Part shown: in pieces, positions 34,700 to 46,400 of the stretch | How the letters are laid out: the number at the start of each line of letters is the position of its first letter | How positions within the stretch are numbered: the first letter of the stretch is position 1 | Source of the DNA: Hirudo medicinalis | Taxonomy: Eukaryota; Annelida; Clitellata; Hirudinida; Hirudinidae | Direction of reading: 5' to 3' | Assembly (NCBI GenBank): GCA_011800805.1 | Contig: MPNW01000044.1 | Coordinates: 52,682-116,681 of the forward strand | DNA length: 64,000 bases | Translations under genes and position numbers: made by a program | Notes under the pieces: generated by a model | Databases searched by the model: none | Seen by the model: the letters and a program-made list of their open reading frames with translations, nothing else | Told to the model about the DNA's origin: nothing

Positions 34700-37366
34700 T
34701 ATTCTTTCGCGATATTTTTCAAAGATGTGCCGCGAGTGTTAAACAATGGATTCCGAACTCCAAACGAAAGTTACGCAGAAAAACCACCACAAGTGGAAAT
34801 TTAAGTATCGACAGAAAGCGAAAATTACGACGAGTCAAATGCTATTTTTATCGAATTAATGTAAGAATAACAGCGAAACAAATGCAAATAATATCAAGCC
34901 GCAAATGTTCGACCTTTCCTGCTCACTGCGGCAAATAATGTTAGTCGGAACATTGTTGTCGTTTTTGTAAATAAACTTTGTAGCGCTACAGGTGCCAGAA
35001 CTGACAATCCTTCCACCAAGTTCTCGACCATCCGTCGTCACAAGATCTGGACGGATAACCATAATTTCTGCTCAACATAGACTGATTTGGAAAGGAGGAT
35101 GTGACGATATTTATGTATATCTTTATAGTGTCGCACCCTCGCGTCGTTCTACGCCATATGCGTTTGACAATACGGTGGGTATTACGTGCGCGTCGAAAAA
35201 AGAGGAAAGCCACAGAACTAATATTAGTAGCTTGTATAAAATTAATTAAAAATTATACAAAGTGAACTTTAATTGCTTTGAATGTGGTTTTAGAACTTTT
35301 TCCGTATAACAAAAAAAAAGCTCGTTTCTTCTGATAGTCCGTGGGCCAGTATGTATAAACGTAATGTCATGATGGGGAAATATCCATAACCCAAGTTCTA
35401 TTCTATTTTGTGTATTCTTCACAAATTTGAAAAGCTGCTTCCCAAAAACCAGTTCTAAATTTAGTTGTGAAGCAAAAGCTGCAGGATTGATTTAGGACTA
35501 AAGTGAGTATGCATAGACAGGCTGAAAATCAAAGTTGAAACCATTTAAAATCCGTTTTTTGACGATTAACGTGGCGAAAATTACAATAAACATTTTAAAA
35601 ATATCGTTATAAATGCAAAATAATATGTCTGTATTTAACAATTTAAAAAAGTGATTAAATTAATTTTCTTGTTTTCGGTTCTGTTGTTTACATCTTGTGT
35701 AAGAGATCACGCTTGCTGTGCTTGATCCATCTGTTGTAGAATACGATCGCATTAAATAATAACTAAAATTGGGCCATTGACTGAGCTGCAATTCGGTCAG
35801 CTGGGACCTTGTAACAACATCACCGTTTCTATATCGATCAGTCAACGGATGAAGACAGGAGTCTTGAATAACGATAACGATAGCGATTCAGAGTGACGTA
35901 CGTTCAACAGTACTTCAAGACCACTAATGTAGAGGGAAGCTTTCTATGAAGAGGAAGGTTTTGAGGGAGGAGTGAAATCCGGCTGGATCAATGTTGGTAA
36001 TCGAAGGGAGGGAGTTTAATCCAGATCTGCGGGCCAACAACATCTATAGACCTGCTATCCAGTGTCGCACGTCAGGCAGATGATTTGACGAGGAAGTGTA
36101 AAGATGGTAGTAATTTAAAACAATATAAGCAACATAAAACTTTATTGCTCTATCTATCTGTAGCCTTTGGTTATCAGCATAATGTTCATATTTGATTCAA
36201 TAAAACAGTTTACTAGCTTAGAGATATGCACAAGCAATAGAACTCACTGATCTTGACGCAAGATTATTACAGGGAGCTCCTGGCTGCTGATCTGAGCACG
36301 CGCCTAGCAGGAATATGTGAAAGAATACGAACTTAACATAGTAATTGAGAATCTATGATGAGCTCTAAAAAAGCTGGGTGATAATTGCGTAGACTTAATC
36401 AGGTATAAGCATTGCTTAAAGCTTCGTTTGTATTTATTTGACTAGAACTCTTTTTTAAACTCTTTTAGAACCCTTAAAATCTTTATTACGCTAAATAACC
36501 TGTAAACAAACACAAGCTGTTATATTGTTATACTTTTGCTTTAATTAAGTTTTATTGCAAAAAAAAATAAGGAAAATTCATTTTGTGATTTTGCTATTTT
36601 TTTTTCATTAAATTGAACGGTCAATATTTCGAAAATTGAACCAGACTACTAAATTTCAGTAACTTATTATCTAAAGTATTCAGAAAATAATTTGGAGATT
36701 TCTCCCACCATGGGATGGGTGGTGTAAGCTCAGCCCATGGACCATAAAGCTATCTTTCAATAAGTAATTGTTTTTAAATTTGAAACCTTTCAAAATATGT
36801 TCACGACTTTATAACAAAGTTAATAATGGTCATTTTGATAATGGCTGTATGACACATGGTTTGCTAGAATTTTCACCTAAAATATTTCTTAATAATAAAA
36901 GTGAGATTGTGATTGTAATTGTAAGTTATAATCTCAAATTTGTTTTACTTGCGATCATCTATTTGAAATCAAAATCAAATTTTATCTTTCGTACTTAATT
37001 ATCTCTTCCGTTATACGGGCGGTCCACGACCCACACTGTTTGTCTATTGTTTTGGTGTGGCGACTGGCCCTGGGCGTCATTAATTGGATCAGCTATTTTA
37101 GAAATAGTGGTGGTTCCCATATGTTTACATTTTCGCATTTAGGTTGTCGGTTGTCTTAAACATTAAAATGAAGACGCTTGTCTAATTATTTTGTGGATTA
37201 CAATCGTGCTGAATTGTTGTGCTCGGGCTCAAACTATAGTTGCGTTTGTCTGGGATAGCAAAGGGCAGATCGCACATTCAGTTCTTGTTGTGTTTCTTAT
37301 TTCAAAGTTTCGTAAAGATGGATGTACATTTCAAAATGAATCGGGCGTCGCAAATCTGGTAAAATT
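34700..37366. other. Intergenic region upstream of the RhoGAP gene
   Basis: No coding sequence recognised. It should hold the 5' UTR and promoter of the RhoGAP gene near its right end, but I see no firm core promoter element. Confidence 0.35.
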
Positions 37367-37440
37367 ATGACGACTCTCAAGAATATTGTTTTTGGATGCG
37401 TTTCTGATCACGGATCTGAGACAACTGCAAAACTTACAAG
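37367..37440 (+). CDS. RhoGAP gene exon 1
   Basis: ATG at 37367 encodes MTTLKNIVFGCVSDHGSETT and then AKLT plus two bases (AG) before the donor GTGGGA. The two leftover bases join G at 51346 to make Arg, followed by VKFG. This phase match across 13.9 kb and the continuity into the conserved start of the GAP domain support pairing these exons; transcript evidence would settle it. Confidence 0.72.
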
Positions 37441-40400
37441 GTGGGATAGATATTCTATTAACAAAAGAAGTTATAATGGGTTTCGAATACGTTATTACTT
37501 TGTGACTGTAAACAGCTGACTATGCACTATGTGTCCCCAATTAATTTTGAAAATTTGTATTTTTATGCTGATGAAGGGTCTTTATTAGGGACATATGAAA
37601 TGCTGTGAATATCTCATGTAATGCTTTGAATAATGTTCATTAAAAATTATATTCACAATGATAATACTACTTTCAACCACATTAAATTTTGCTTAGAGAA
37701 AATAGCGATGATATTGCATTACAAATGTTAGTAAACTTTTTGATTTTAACATGATTTTAGCTTTTCTTTAACCTAGGATAATAATTGTACTTCAAATTTA
37801 GGTCTGAAATTAAAATTAAAATTTACTTTTGTTATTTTGCCAAGCTTAAATTATTACAAGAACTTGGTACTTTTTGATTTTAAGCTATCAATTTTGTTCA
37901 GGCAGTTTTTGTTTTTTGCAACTTAGCTTCTTCTATTGATTAAAATCTGGAATTGGTTGATTTTCTTGGAAATATGTCTGATGCAACTAACAATGATTTA
38001 GAGCTGCTACGTCCTAGTAAAAATAATTGTCAAAAATCATTGTCAGCTTTATATATCATTATTTGCATTACTTCTTTAGCTCTTTGTGTTTTGCATAAAA
38101 ATTAAGCTATGTATTAACTGAATCTTTTAAATTTGTACAGGGCACCTCTTGACAAACCTCTTCCTCTCCAAAGGTTATTTTGCTTTCCAAGTTGTTTATG
38201 GGAAAATGCCTAAACTTTGACTGCATAAAATACTTTAATCAATGACTGTATTCCAGCAATAGTGCCCACTATTAAATACTAGCCATTTTCAAGTTTTGAT
38301 CAAAATATATAATTGTTGTGGTGGTATAATAATTAGGATAATTAGGATAATTATTATATAATTAAGTTTAGGTATTTATTATATTGTAATATAATATTAA
38401 GTATCTTTTGTTGTGACCTCGAAAAGATTACTTATTAAATAAATAATTCCCATCCCAGGTTGATCTCTCATACTTCCTATAGTTTAGTTGTAGAAATAAA
38501 CAAACGTAAAAGTAAGGATACAACAATAATCTTAAGGTGATTTTTAAGAATTAAAACATTAAGATCTTAAGAATCTTATAAGATGATTATCCTAATGGAG
38601 AACAATCATCAAATAATTGTGTAAAAGATTTTTTGTGTTGAACAAAACACAAAAGCTAAAGCAATTTAAAGAAATTTAAAGTCAGGGAAGTTGGCTCAAG
38701 GGAAAGTCCTAAGAGGCAGACGTTCCGATATTTAGATAAGTTTTGCATCTACGAGGTTATTTGTTTATGGACAGAAAAAACACCATGTTAATAACTTACT
38801 GCATTTCCCAACATATAAGATATGTACACTTTGTTTTCTAAAAATTTAGGATCTACAAGCTGGGTGCATCTTGTATAGTGGTTGTAAATTTAACCAAACA
38901 TGGGACCGTGTGCTGAGGCTCAAGTATTCAATCAAGTACAAGTACCAATGAGTTATGGACAAGTACTTGTACAATACATCACTAATTTATCTCTGCTCCA
39001 TTGCCCAGACTGCATAAAGTGATTTTTTATTGCTCAAATTTATTTGTCTCAGGTAAAACAAAAATATTTAAAAATATATTATTATTAGTAATAAATGTTG
39101 TTATTATTACCAAATAATAAATAGCCTTAAGTAAACTATGTCTTAGACAAAATGACAAAGTTATGCCTCTGCACTCAGAGGACAAAGACAATTTGCGACA
39201 AGGTTTGATATCAAGTATATTTATTCAAAATATTGAAACTTAAAAAAATAATGTTATCACATGATGTTTGGGTTCGTTTTAGACCTATGGGTCTTACAAC
39301 AACTCCTCCATGACTAAATATTCTTTCTACTGGGGCACTTGAAGCTGGAACACTAAGACCTCTCAATGCAAGCCCATACAATTTATCCAGATTATCTTTA
39401 TGATGTTGCCAGACTGTGTAACAATCATAACTCATTTGCAAATATTGGGTGAGCTGATGTATCATACAACCTGTTGCCCTTTTTTGTTTGATTCAAATTA
39501 TAGCGGCCATAAAGATTGGATAGAAAGTGCATTTTAAGCAAAATTCTCATACATCAAACAGTGGAATTTATTCAAATTTTGACATTACATCACTTTACCA
39601 CATATAAAACATCATGCTAAATTTGGACTTCCTAGAATCATTAAAACTTGTAAATTGCATAAAAATGTATTTTTGGGCCATCCAAAATAGGAAGGGGCTT
39701 GCTTATGAGCTATAAAATTTACAAGATGCAAATAAAATTCAGAGTAGATTTCTGTGTTGTGTCAACATGAAACATTAATTTGGTCAATGGATGAAAAATG
39801 TTTCCAAATAACAGCACAAATGGAAATATGATTTCATATTGAATAACTTTTTGAATTAAATAATTGTGAATCAATCATAAACAGTTTAGGTCAGGGGTAG
39901 GCCATGGTTAGCGTGTCACACCTTTTGTAACTGATTGTATTCATTAGTTGACATTGCATTTTATTTAATGCAAAGTGAATTACATCATAATAATAAATAA
40001 CACAATAGTGGTACACAGAAAAGGTTTCATTAAATTTGTTTATGTGCAAATTACACATCAGCCAGCACAATAATTTAATGAGACAAATATAAACAGTCAC
40101 TCTTTGTTACAATTCTCTTGAAATCAGGAGTGATGTTGCTTGTTGAGATCCTCATCACTGCCTGCAAGTTTATTTCAGTAACAGAGAGTCTATTGTTATT
40201 GCTGATTTTTATGGATCCAAAAGTTGAAAACATTTTCCCAAAAAATTTCTTCGTACATGGAAATTTGTCAATAGATAGAGATTTGTAAAATTTTATCAAT
40301 GTCACAGAATTAAACATTTTTTTCAGCTTGTGTTCTGACTGCATGTCAATTAGTTCAAGCTGCACCTCCTCAAATGCTGTATTAATATCAGCAGCAAAAG

Positions 40401-43400
40401 GAATTGAATTCAGGCTCAATTTTCTTAAAGTCCTGAAATCTTTTTATGACCTCATCCTCCGGTTAAAGCTCAGCAAATGATCCATAATTTTGGAACACTT
40501 GCATGCAGTTTTTGTTTTCCTAATAAAAGGAAATGGCAAAACCTGCCTTCACCTGCTTGCCTTGTAAATAGACCTAGTTTTGTTTTGAATGATCTGACAT
40601 GCCTAAACATTTCATATACTAACAACTTCTTTCCATGCATTGTCACATTCAATTAATTTAATTTCTCAAACATGTAAACTGCAAACATCATCTCATATCT
40701 CCACTCCTCAAATTTTGATCACAAATTCACAAGCCCCTTCATGTCCAGAAAGAGAAGGGTTTCATTCTGTAATTCCCAAACCTGTTTTAGCATTTTGCCT
40801 GAGCTCAACCACCAAACGCTGTTGTGGGAAATCACATCTCTGCCTCCACATCCTCAAGCTGAGATTTAAATTTTCAATAATAGAGCTGGTAGAGCGCCCT
40901 TTTTCTGATTGTGTTCACCATGCTCACTATGGGATCCACCACATGCTTTAGGTCCGATGCAGCTTTGCAAAGGCTTTCCTGATGCAAAATACAATGAAAG
41001 GACAAGAAATCACTATTTTGGTGATCTGCCTTTAACTTGTTCTATAAAAGTTCAATCATACCCACATTTTTTCCAGTAAATGCTCTGGCCCCATCTGTCA
41101 TTCTATTTCATGTCAAGGCACTTTTCTCCACTCAGTAGATTCTTATTTTCATCAGTTCAAAACCAAATTTTCATTGATTCCATGGGCAAAGATAAGTAAC
41201 TGTGCAGTGACTTGGTTATCAGCACTCTTATCCAGTGCCAAAGAAAACCAAATAAAATCTTTACTTGATCTGAATGTTCAGCTGTTTTGTTAGTTCATCA
41301 GTGATTAAGTCTGCCCTTCACCATAGTCCTTCTTGATAATGAAATGATTTCAAATTTGCTTCTTGAATCAGAGCACATGATGCTTGCACAATCTACTCTA
41401 CTCGGTAAAAAAAAACCTTATAAGTGAAGTTATATGCTGCCATGATGCTTGCCTCTGCAGCTCTATCCCAAAGTGTTGATTGCTTCGTAAATATGGTCTG
41501 TTGCTTCTTCATAACACACTCTGCAGCTTTTTTCTTGCATTCTTCATCAGACATTTCACAACCAAACTTGCATGTTTTGTTTGGTGTCATTTTAAATTAT
41601 ATTCCTTGTATATGTCAACTGTCTCATGACACAGTAAATACACTGCCTTATTCCCGAATTGCTAAAGAAATATTTATGTGTCCAGTCTTCATTGAATGCT
41701 CGGCATTCTTTTTCAATTTTGTGCAATTTAGGAAGGCCCAAGTCCAGATGTGGTGCCATTGCAAAGGCAAATGCTTGAACACCAGCCCTGCACACAATCA
41801 AAGCCCTAGATCTCCTGTCAGCAACCCATTCACAGACAGTATCTTCCAACTCAGGAAATAATGGTTGCCGACCTGATCCACACTTGCACTTCTTAGCATT
41901 TCCCATTTGAATGAGGTTATCATATTCAGCTCGCCATTTGCAGACCATTCGAATATCCAACTTCTTCACTTTACAGAAAGCGGTAAGATTCTTGACCCGT
42001 GAGTCTTCCATGATTCTTTTCTTGTCTTCGGTGCAATAACTTTTTTTTTTGCACTCATCAAAGTTTAAATAATTAAGATTAAGATTTATGAACAGAACCT
42101 GGTTGATTGAACACTGTGTTCTGATTGATCATCTTTTTACTGCATCTGCTTACCCACTTAGATATTTACAAATAAATATAAACATGTTTTGTTAAAATAA
42201 ACTCGCCATTTGGAGGAGACATCTTTATCAGTTTATTTATGTATTTAGCCGATATTTTGAGTGCTTTTTGTATCCCAATGGGATGTGAAGGCACTTTTTA
42301 ATCGATCTGCCATTTATATAGCGCCCCTACACGAGGGCGCTCCCTGGCGGTGCAGGCTGGGTTGCGAACACGACACATTATGACTGTTGCTATTACAACC
42401 GCATGCAGGAACGCAACCCATTCAGCCAACCTGCACGCCAGTTATATGCTTGCACTGTTTTAAGTAAGAAAAAACTGTCACTAAATCTCCATTTGTAGTT
42501 TTTAATATCTGACTGATAAGTTTCTGCCTCTAAGGCCATCGTCAGGGTAATAAAAAAAATACGAAAATTTAAAGTAATAGTTACAAGAATATTTAAAAGT
42601 GAAATTAAAATTTAAAATACAAATGCCAAATATTTGATTGTAGGAATGAAACTAAAATATAACATAAAAGATAAAATGTTGAAGAGCAATTCTAAAATTG
42701 CAACAAAGGCAACAGATACAATGTATCACCGTTTTCTTCTGACAGTGATGAAAGCATTGTCATTCAGGTGAGCAAACGAAGCAACGCCTTGAGTGACATC
42801 CAGATTAACACCAGAATCCATCAACTATAACATCTGAGACTCCAGTTTTTCCAAGTACTACACAAGTTTTATTTCTCATTGCGCTGTCTTTGTTGGAGGT
42901 GCCTTTAATATCACCATCATGAAAAGATTTGACAGAAGCATTATTCTGAAGAGACTGCACAGCCACAGAATCAGGAATTGTAGGATGACCATCAACAGTT
43001 ATGGATACAAATTTACTGGCACCAACCTTCATATTGACTTTGATGGGAAAACTAATACAAAAACTAATACTAATTAAACAAGGATAAAGTGCCATCGGTG
43101 AAATCTTTCTGTATATTAATGCGAGGCTTTTCTCGAGAGATGAATAAGGCTTCATACAGTTTAAGCCTTGAAGGACAACGTTCGGTGCGCAAAATTTCTG
43201 TGTTATCATCAAGAAGTCCTCTATTAATATGAATCTGATGAGTCCTCAAATTTTCCTTAATACTGCCCCTTGTTACTTTAAGTTTTTGTATTTTCTTATT
43301 ACCCTGACGATGGCCTTAGAGGCCGAAACTGATCAATCGGATATTAAAAACTACAAATGTAGATTTAGTGACAAAGTTTTTCTTACTTAAAACAGTGCAA

Positions 43401-46400
43401 TCGTATAACTGAGAAAGCTCTCTCCTCCAAATGGCGAGCTTATTTTAACAAAACATGTTTAAACGGAAATATTGAGCCATTATACTGTAAATAAATATAA
43501 ATATAATTTTTATTACCGGTATTTTATAATATTGATGTTTCATTAAAATCATACTGATATTAATTTATTAACTTATAATTCAATACATTAATGTGCGTTG
43601 CAACAGACAACCGTAAATGCCAGCTGGCGATCTTAATTAGGGCTTATTTTTGGGGAAGCATGTACATCGACATATGTGTAACTTCATCTATTGACAAAAA
43701 TCTGCGTTATTAACTGGTACACCAGGTAGATAGTTTCAATCTCAAGTCTCCTTGCTTAATGATATCCAGTCGATTCCTTTTCTTCAGTAGGAAATCATCA
43801 CAGCACTAATGCCACATTCAGCTAAATATGAAGGTAGGTAACAACAGTTTTCTTAAAAAGTTTGTTAAATTTGGGTATTTACCTCTGTCTCATCACAAAG
43901 CATGCCATCGTTCCTATCACATTTAATACAATTTTAACTGACTCATCATTTTGCATTTCTGAGAGTTCTTCATACTGCATTGAAACATCTGGCAAATCCA
44001 CAGGCAATGGATGCACCCATGTTTGAAAATCAACTTCTTTCAAATCAGAAAATCTTTCTTTCAATTCAGAGGCCAATATTTTCAGATGATCCACGATGGC
44101 AAGTATAGCAGCATTGGTCACCTCACATTTTTTAATCCCATGAAACTAGTCAAAGTTTTTGTAAGAAATATGTTTTTGACATAACTCTATAAATGCAATA
44201 ACGCCAAAATATCTTTGCTTTTGAATCAGTAAGAGTTTTATTCATTCCTTGAAGTTTATTCAACATATTCAGTTTTTCAAAAATATCTGCTAAATAAATC
44301 ACAGATAAGAGGTGCTTCATTTCAGGCTTGTCACTCAAAAAATCACTAGGAACCTCAAATAGCTCCATGAATCTTTTCTAGAAATGAGCCACCTTACCTG
44401 AGTTTGAAGTAAAAGTCTCATAGGGTTTGCATTTTTATCTTCACAAAGTTGCTTGAAAAGATGCTCACCTTTTGCATTAGTGGGTAATTAATAAATGACT
44501 GAATATTGTAGCACTGAATATTAACCCTCTAATGATCTTGTGGTGCAAATGCGAGTGATTTAGGATTTTGGCCAAAACCAAAAACAAACCAAAAGTTATT
44601 TTTCCTATTTCGGCCAAAACAGAAACTGCACCTTAAATGATCATATGGTGACTTTTGGCGCCGAAGCTGAAATTCACTAGGTCTCTAAATGTAACCTAAT
44701 TTTTTAAAGATATTTGAGCCTCATATTGTCATCGGGTGCATAAGCACCCAAAGTTGTAAATGTGCATTTATGCCTAAATTTTGAGGCTCTGTGTTTTTGT
44801 ATCTTTTTTAGATTACTTGTCTTTGCTGAATATTATATAATAGAGGCATATTTTATTACAAGACAAAAACAATGGCGAGTAAATAAAAGAGAATAAAAGA
44901 TTAAATTTGCAAAGATTTACTATGGAACAGGCAAGAACATCGATATTGACATCTGGTAGACTATTGACTGACCATCTGACGTTGATGCTAATGACAACTT
45001 TAGTCAGGAACAGAATATGTTCCAATTTTTCCATACTATTCCTGGTTTATCCATCATCCTTGGGACAATTCAAGAAAGCATTCAGCAACATGATCAAGTA
45101 TATGTAATAATAAAGATGATGCACAGAATACCGATGAAGAAAAAATGACAAGACTGATAGGAAAAGAAAATAAGGTTGCTGCATTATGTATGACTGAAAT
45201 AAAGTGAAAAAGTTGCAAACTACCTGTTATGAATGCGGATAGTTTGCTTGTGCTAACCATTATGTCATATTTTGCAAAAGTTCTGAGGAATAGCCGGAAG
45301 ACTTGTTTGAAATTTTATATGTATTATGCCCAGCAAACCTGGGCTACTTGTACTTGTACTTGGACCTCCAGTACTTGTTCCCATTTTGTCGATGCTTATT
45401 TGCATAATTGGATTATTTTATATGTGATAAAGTGACATGATGTCAAATTTTGAATAAATTCCACTGTTTGATGTAAATTTTAAAATTTTAAATTAAAGAA
45501 TTTTGCTTAAAATGCATCTATATTGGACCGAATGTGCAATGGGTATTTTAAAGCACTGAAAACTCTTTCAATGATTAAGTAAAATGTCGAATTTACCAAA
45601 AGTTATTTCGTTTGGATATGACAATTGCTTGCAAAAAAAGATGTCTGCCAAATGCAACTTTTGTAGAGATAGAGCAATTTATTGCTGATTACATTAGAAC
45701 AACATCAAACTGTGAAGCATTTGAACCTCGTTTTACCTGAGACAAATTTGAGCAATAAACAATCACTTTATGCAGTCTTGGCAATGGAACAGAGATAAAT
45801 TAGTTATGTACTTGTTCTTAACTCATCGGTATTGAATTTGGACCCGAGTACTTGCTCTTGATTGCATCTTGAGTACTTGTACTTGTACTCGAGCCTCAGT
45901 ATTTGGTCCCAGATCTGCTAATTTATTTAAAATCAAATTACTTTTCCATGGTGAATTTACTAGATGAAATCGTAAAATATAACAAGAAAAATATAGCATG
46001 AAATTAACACTGAATATAAATGTAAACAATGTTAAATGTTAACAATTAGAGCAATGCCTAACATTAAGTTCTTATTTTGAATGAATTCAACTTTACTCCT
46101 TCCTTTATTATTCCTGAATAATGCTGGGATTACAATTGTACAACAGATGCTTTAAAGTTACTGAAAATATTCTATTTTACTCTGTGTTATTCATTTTTCA
46201 ATTATTTTAAAATTTTGGAGCAAATAAAATTTGTTTATGTGATGAGGTAACTTAGTTACAGGATGTTTCAAAAGTTTATGTTGAATCATTAGCAACTAAA
46301 AGTTCTCAAAACACCATGAGTCTTTATCTAATTGAAATATGAGCTTCTCTTTGGCAAGTGGATTCTATTATACTTTAGAACCATCTTGAAGATGGCTATT

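Larger units (their letters stand above)
42180..43470 (-). mobile_element. 5'-truncated Penelope-like element with inverted terminal repeats
   Basis: Left arm (about 42180-42630) and right arm (about 43230-43470) are inverted copies, including a hammerhead-like motif in each (42508-42548 minus; 43301-43342 plus). Between them, the minus strand from about 43300 to the stop at 43070 encodes TRGSIKENLRTHQIHIN and LLDDNTEILRTERCPSRLKL followed by YEALFISREKPRIN, like the C-terminal side of a GIY-YIG endonuclease domain. That nuclease plus inverted pLTR-like ends is the Penelope arrangement. A SINE/MITE-like copy (42232-42443) interrupts the left arm. Confidence 0.6.

Noticed and set aside
40075..44510. 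Domesticated ZBED/GTF2IRD2-like host gene
   Set aside because: Two separate remnants with many stops and no exon structure; an intact, spliced or long open frame would be expected.
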